Assembly: GCA_003024175.1 (NCBI GenBank)
Contig: MDYQ01000188.1
Span: forward strand, 1-54,480
Length of the DNA: 54,480 nucleotides
Direction of reading: 5' to 3'
From: Planoprotostelium fungivorum
Taxonomy: Eukaryota; Evosea; Variosea; Cavosteliida; Cavosteliaceae
Below the pieces are notes generated by a model that was given only the letters and a program-made list of their open reading frames with translations, was not told the origin of the DNA and ran no database searches. Positions 52,901 to 54,480 of this stretch are shown here, one piece after another (the first letter of the stretch is position 1; every line of letters starts with the position of its first letter). Both the position numbers and the translations under genes were made by a program.

Positions 52901-54480
52901 GGACGCCGTCCTACCCAAACTCGTCCGATTCATCGAGCAGCTGACCAACTGGTACGTCTCGTTGTAGATCGTCCCGATCGTTCGTGACGTCATGTGTAGG
53001 TATCTCAAGTTCAACCGCGACCGTCTGAAGGGATTGGTCTCCGAGGACGACACGAACATCTCCTTGTCTACCCTCTTTGAAGTACTCCTCACCCTGACCA
53101 AGCTGATGGCACCCGTCACTCCCTTCTTGACCGAGTTCTTCTACCAGAGACTGAGAGTCTTGTTGCCCGAGGGAGAGAGGAAAGACAGTGTCCACTATTT
53201 AGACTATCCGACCGTCACCGAAGAGGCACTCAATCCCAGGATCATGGAGCAGGTGAGATTTCGTGGAAAACTCGTGGAAATTTCGATGACTGAAGGGAGT
53301 AGGTGGCCAACATGCAGTCGGTTATTCTGTTGGGAAGAACGGCGAGAGAGAGGAGGACAAAACCACAGTCTTTCCCTCTCACTCGTGTGACTTCGATCAA
53401 TTCGAATCCACAGTTCCAGGCAGACATCGAGAGCTTGAAAGAGTACATCTTGGAACAGTTGAACGTGAAGGAGGTGACGATCTACAACGACACATCCATA
53501 TCCCATCTGTTCGTCTCGTCGTGTTTTATTCTATTTTATTCTGTTTTATTCTATATTATTCTCACGTCTCACAGCTCGTTCTCTCCTCCGACAGCGAGCT
53601 CGTGGTGAACATCGCCCGCCCCGACAACAAGAAGCTCGGCGCCCGCCTCGGAAAGAGCTTCAAGAAGGTCTCTGATGCCATCAAGACCCTCACCGATGAG
53701 CAGATCCGCTCCTTCCAATCTGAAGGCTCCATCGTTGTAGAAGGTCAGACCATCTCTGGCGATGAGCTCTTTGTCATCAAAGAGTTCAAGGTGAATCTTT
53801 TATTTTGTTTGATTTCATGATTCCATCTACAACGGTGTAGATTGACTCGGATAACAGGGAGACACGACTCTGCAGGAGCCCGCGTGGGACTCGAACGCCC
53901 TCATTGTCTTAGACTTGACTGAAGACGTGAAGCTGCAGGAAGAGAGAATGGTCAGGAGAGTCATCAACTTCATCCAGAGGCTCAGAAAGAGATCCGGTGT
54001 CCTCCCCGAAGATCACATCGAGGTGACGTTTTTGGCGGGAAAATGGAATTGGGACTGATATTTGGGACAGGTGTTTTACCGCGTCGAGGAGGGTGACCCT
54101 CTGTGCCGCGTCATGGAGGAAGAGAGGGGCGGCATCGTCAAGAGGACAGGTGTTCCCTGCTCTCCCTTACGTCTAAAGAACTCCACTGCCACCGTCATCG
54201 CCAGCGAGGACAACGAGGTGATCATCTACATCATTGTAGACGGAGATTAAAATCGAAAAAAGGTGGACGCCAGCAAGATTTATTTGGAGATCACCGTGGC
54301 CACGTTGGGCTTTGACGATGAAGAGTTGGCCAAATTGGGACTCGAGGCCGAATTTTTGGGACACGTGAAGAACTACTTCACAACCAGAGAATACGGGCGC
54401 GTTGTAGACGAGCTGAACAGAGAAGGAAAGCTCCACGTGAAGATGAACGGAGTGGACGTCACCTTGACCAAAGACAAGCA
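49942..54480 (+). CDS. ileRS: isoleucyl-tRNA synthetase, cytosolic, 3' end beyond window
   Basis: Class I synthetase charging tRNA-Ile. ATG 49942 reads MEF; a 45-nt stop-free intron (49952-49996) must be removed to give [21 protein letters not shown], the normal eukaryotic start. The HIGH motif is [10 protein letters not shown] and the KMSKS motif is [12 protein letters not shown]. The CP1 editing region includes [16 protein letters not shown] and [16 protein letters not shown]. The zinc/anticodon regions follow ([48 protein letters not shown]). The long C-terminal extension typical of eukaryotic IleRS continues to the window end ([33 protein letters not shown]). Many introns carry copies of the TCTACAACG motif, and two carry E2F-like sequences. 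Confidence 0.95.
51112..51177 (+). repeat. three tandem sense copies of the intron motif in one IleRS intron
   Basis: CATCTACAACCCGCCA at 51112, CATCTACAACTCGCCA at 51139 and GTCTACAACCCGCCA at 51163. They sit 24-27 bp apart inside a GTGAG...CCCAG intron, each followed by a TCTGAC- or TTTTCTCC-like stretch. Confidence 0.85.
52175..52261 (+). repeat. IleRS intron with tandem E2F-like units
   Basis: An 87-nt intron contains two units TTCCGAGAAA(A)TTTTTCCCGCC-type plus a third TTTCCCGCCC at its 3' end. Confidence 0.7.
52521..52688 (+). repeat. two intron motif copies flanking a low-complexity IleRS intron
   Basis: TATCTACAACGAC begins at 52521, just after the donor GTGAGTC. CATCTACAACGGCTGACT (52671-52688) sits just before the acceptor CCTACAG. 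Between them are TTTCATTCTATACAATCAC-type repeats. Confidence 0.75.
52956..52970 (+). repeat. intron motif copy, antisense, near an IleRS donor
   Basis: GTACGTCTCGTTGTAGATCG...GTGTAG. Removing the intron joins LTNW to [11 protein letters not shown]. Confidence 0.75.
53480..53492 (+). repeat. intron motif copy, sense, near an IleRS donor
   Basis: GTGACGATCTACAACGACACATCC starts an intron that then contains TTTTATTCTATTTTATTC repeats and ends CTCACAG. Confidence 0.7.
53824..53843 (+). repeat. intron motif as an inverted repeat in IleRS
   Basis: ATCTACA-ACGG-TGTAGAT: 7-bp arms around 4 bases, in an intron that starts GTGAATC and ends AACAG. Confidence 0.75.
54031..54042 (+). promoter_or_regulatory. 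E2F-like sequence in an IleRS intron
   Basis: TTTGGCGGGAAA, a strong match to the classic E2F core, inside the intron GTGACG...GGACAG. Intragenic role unknown. Confidence 0.35.
54225..54240 (+). repeat. intron motif derivative as an inverted repeat in IleRS
   Basis: TCTACA-TCAT-TGTAGA: 6-bp arms around 4 bases, in the intron GTGATCATC...AAAAAG. Confidence 0.65.

Noticed and set aside
53884-53900. GGGACTCGAACG resembling a reversed tRNA T-loop
   Set aside because: Inside the IleRS coding exon (WDSNALIV); no cloverleaf around it.
53579-54480. Segment first taken as a separate gene (SPT16-like)
   Set aside because: It continues the IleRS frame through consistent introns and matches the C-terminal extension of eukaryotic IleRS.

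Overview
This is nuclear DNA from a compact, intron-rich eukaryote. Genes sit on both strands tens to hundreds of bases apart and are cut by many spliceosomal introns, mostly about 38-60 nt. Donors are usually GTGAG or GTAAG and acceptors CAG or TAG. TAA, TAG and TGA all act as stops, and AATAAA signals often overlap or closely follow stop codons. The gene set (PH-pseudokinase-SH2 protein of the SHK type, LRR/GPS receptor with a kinase-like tail, yippee, BTB-TLDc, SAP-WGR PARP, vinculin/catenin-like protein) suggests a free-living amoeboid protist, probably Amoebozoa; this is inference. Exon joins were chosen by eye from reading frame and family similarity, so gene ends are firmer than every internal boundary.

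Layout: 1-9.7 kb holds a vinculin/catenin/talin-like protein (-, runs off the left edge), yippee (+), Cdc25 phosphatase (-), proteasome ATPase Rpt4 (-) and a BTB-TLDc protein (+). 10-20.5 kb holds an aldo/keto reductase (+), Vps33 (-), a weak small gene (-), an unrecognised protein (+), two divergent pseudouridine synthases of different families sharing a 71-bp spacer, and an EGF plus multi-TM protein (-). 21-32.6 kb holds an LRR-GAIN/GPS-TM-pseudokinase receptor (+), a C2H2 zinc-finger protein (+), alkaline phosphatase (+), Atg10 (-), a class I aminotransferase (-) and a LENG1-like splicing protein (+). 32.7-44.3 kb holds a PH-pseudokinase-SH2 protein (-), an F-box/G-beta-like WD40 protein (-), a CENP-A-like H3 (-), a SAP-WGR PARP (+) and an unrecognised acidic-tailed protein (+). 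45.6-54.5 kb holds a coiled-coil protein with an acidic tail (+) and cytosolic isoleucyl-tRNA synthetase (+, runs off the right edge).

The most striking signal is not a gene. A short sequence, core TCTACAACG and extended CATCTACAACGAGCCACTC, recurs in introns of at least eight unrelated genes. It occurs in both orientations, sometimes in tandem (three copies in one IleRS intron) and sometimes as a self-complementary pair (an 18-bp perfect palindrome in an alkaline phosphatase intron). Sense copies often lie in a shared frame of GTGAG, motif, CTGAC-like branch site and CAG. This looks like an introner-like or intron-borne short repeat family. Other notable points are two independent degenerate kinase domains, a CENP-A-type histone with the longer Trp-containing loop 1, repeated exon modules in the PARP and coiled-coil genes, and E2F-like motifs near Cdc25 and inside IleRS introns.
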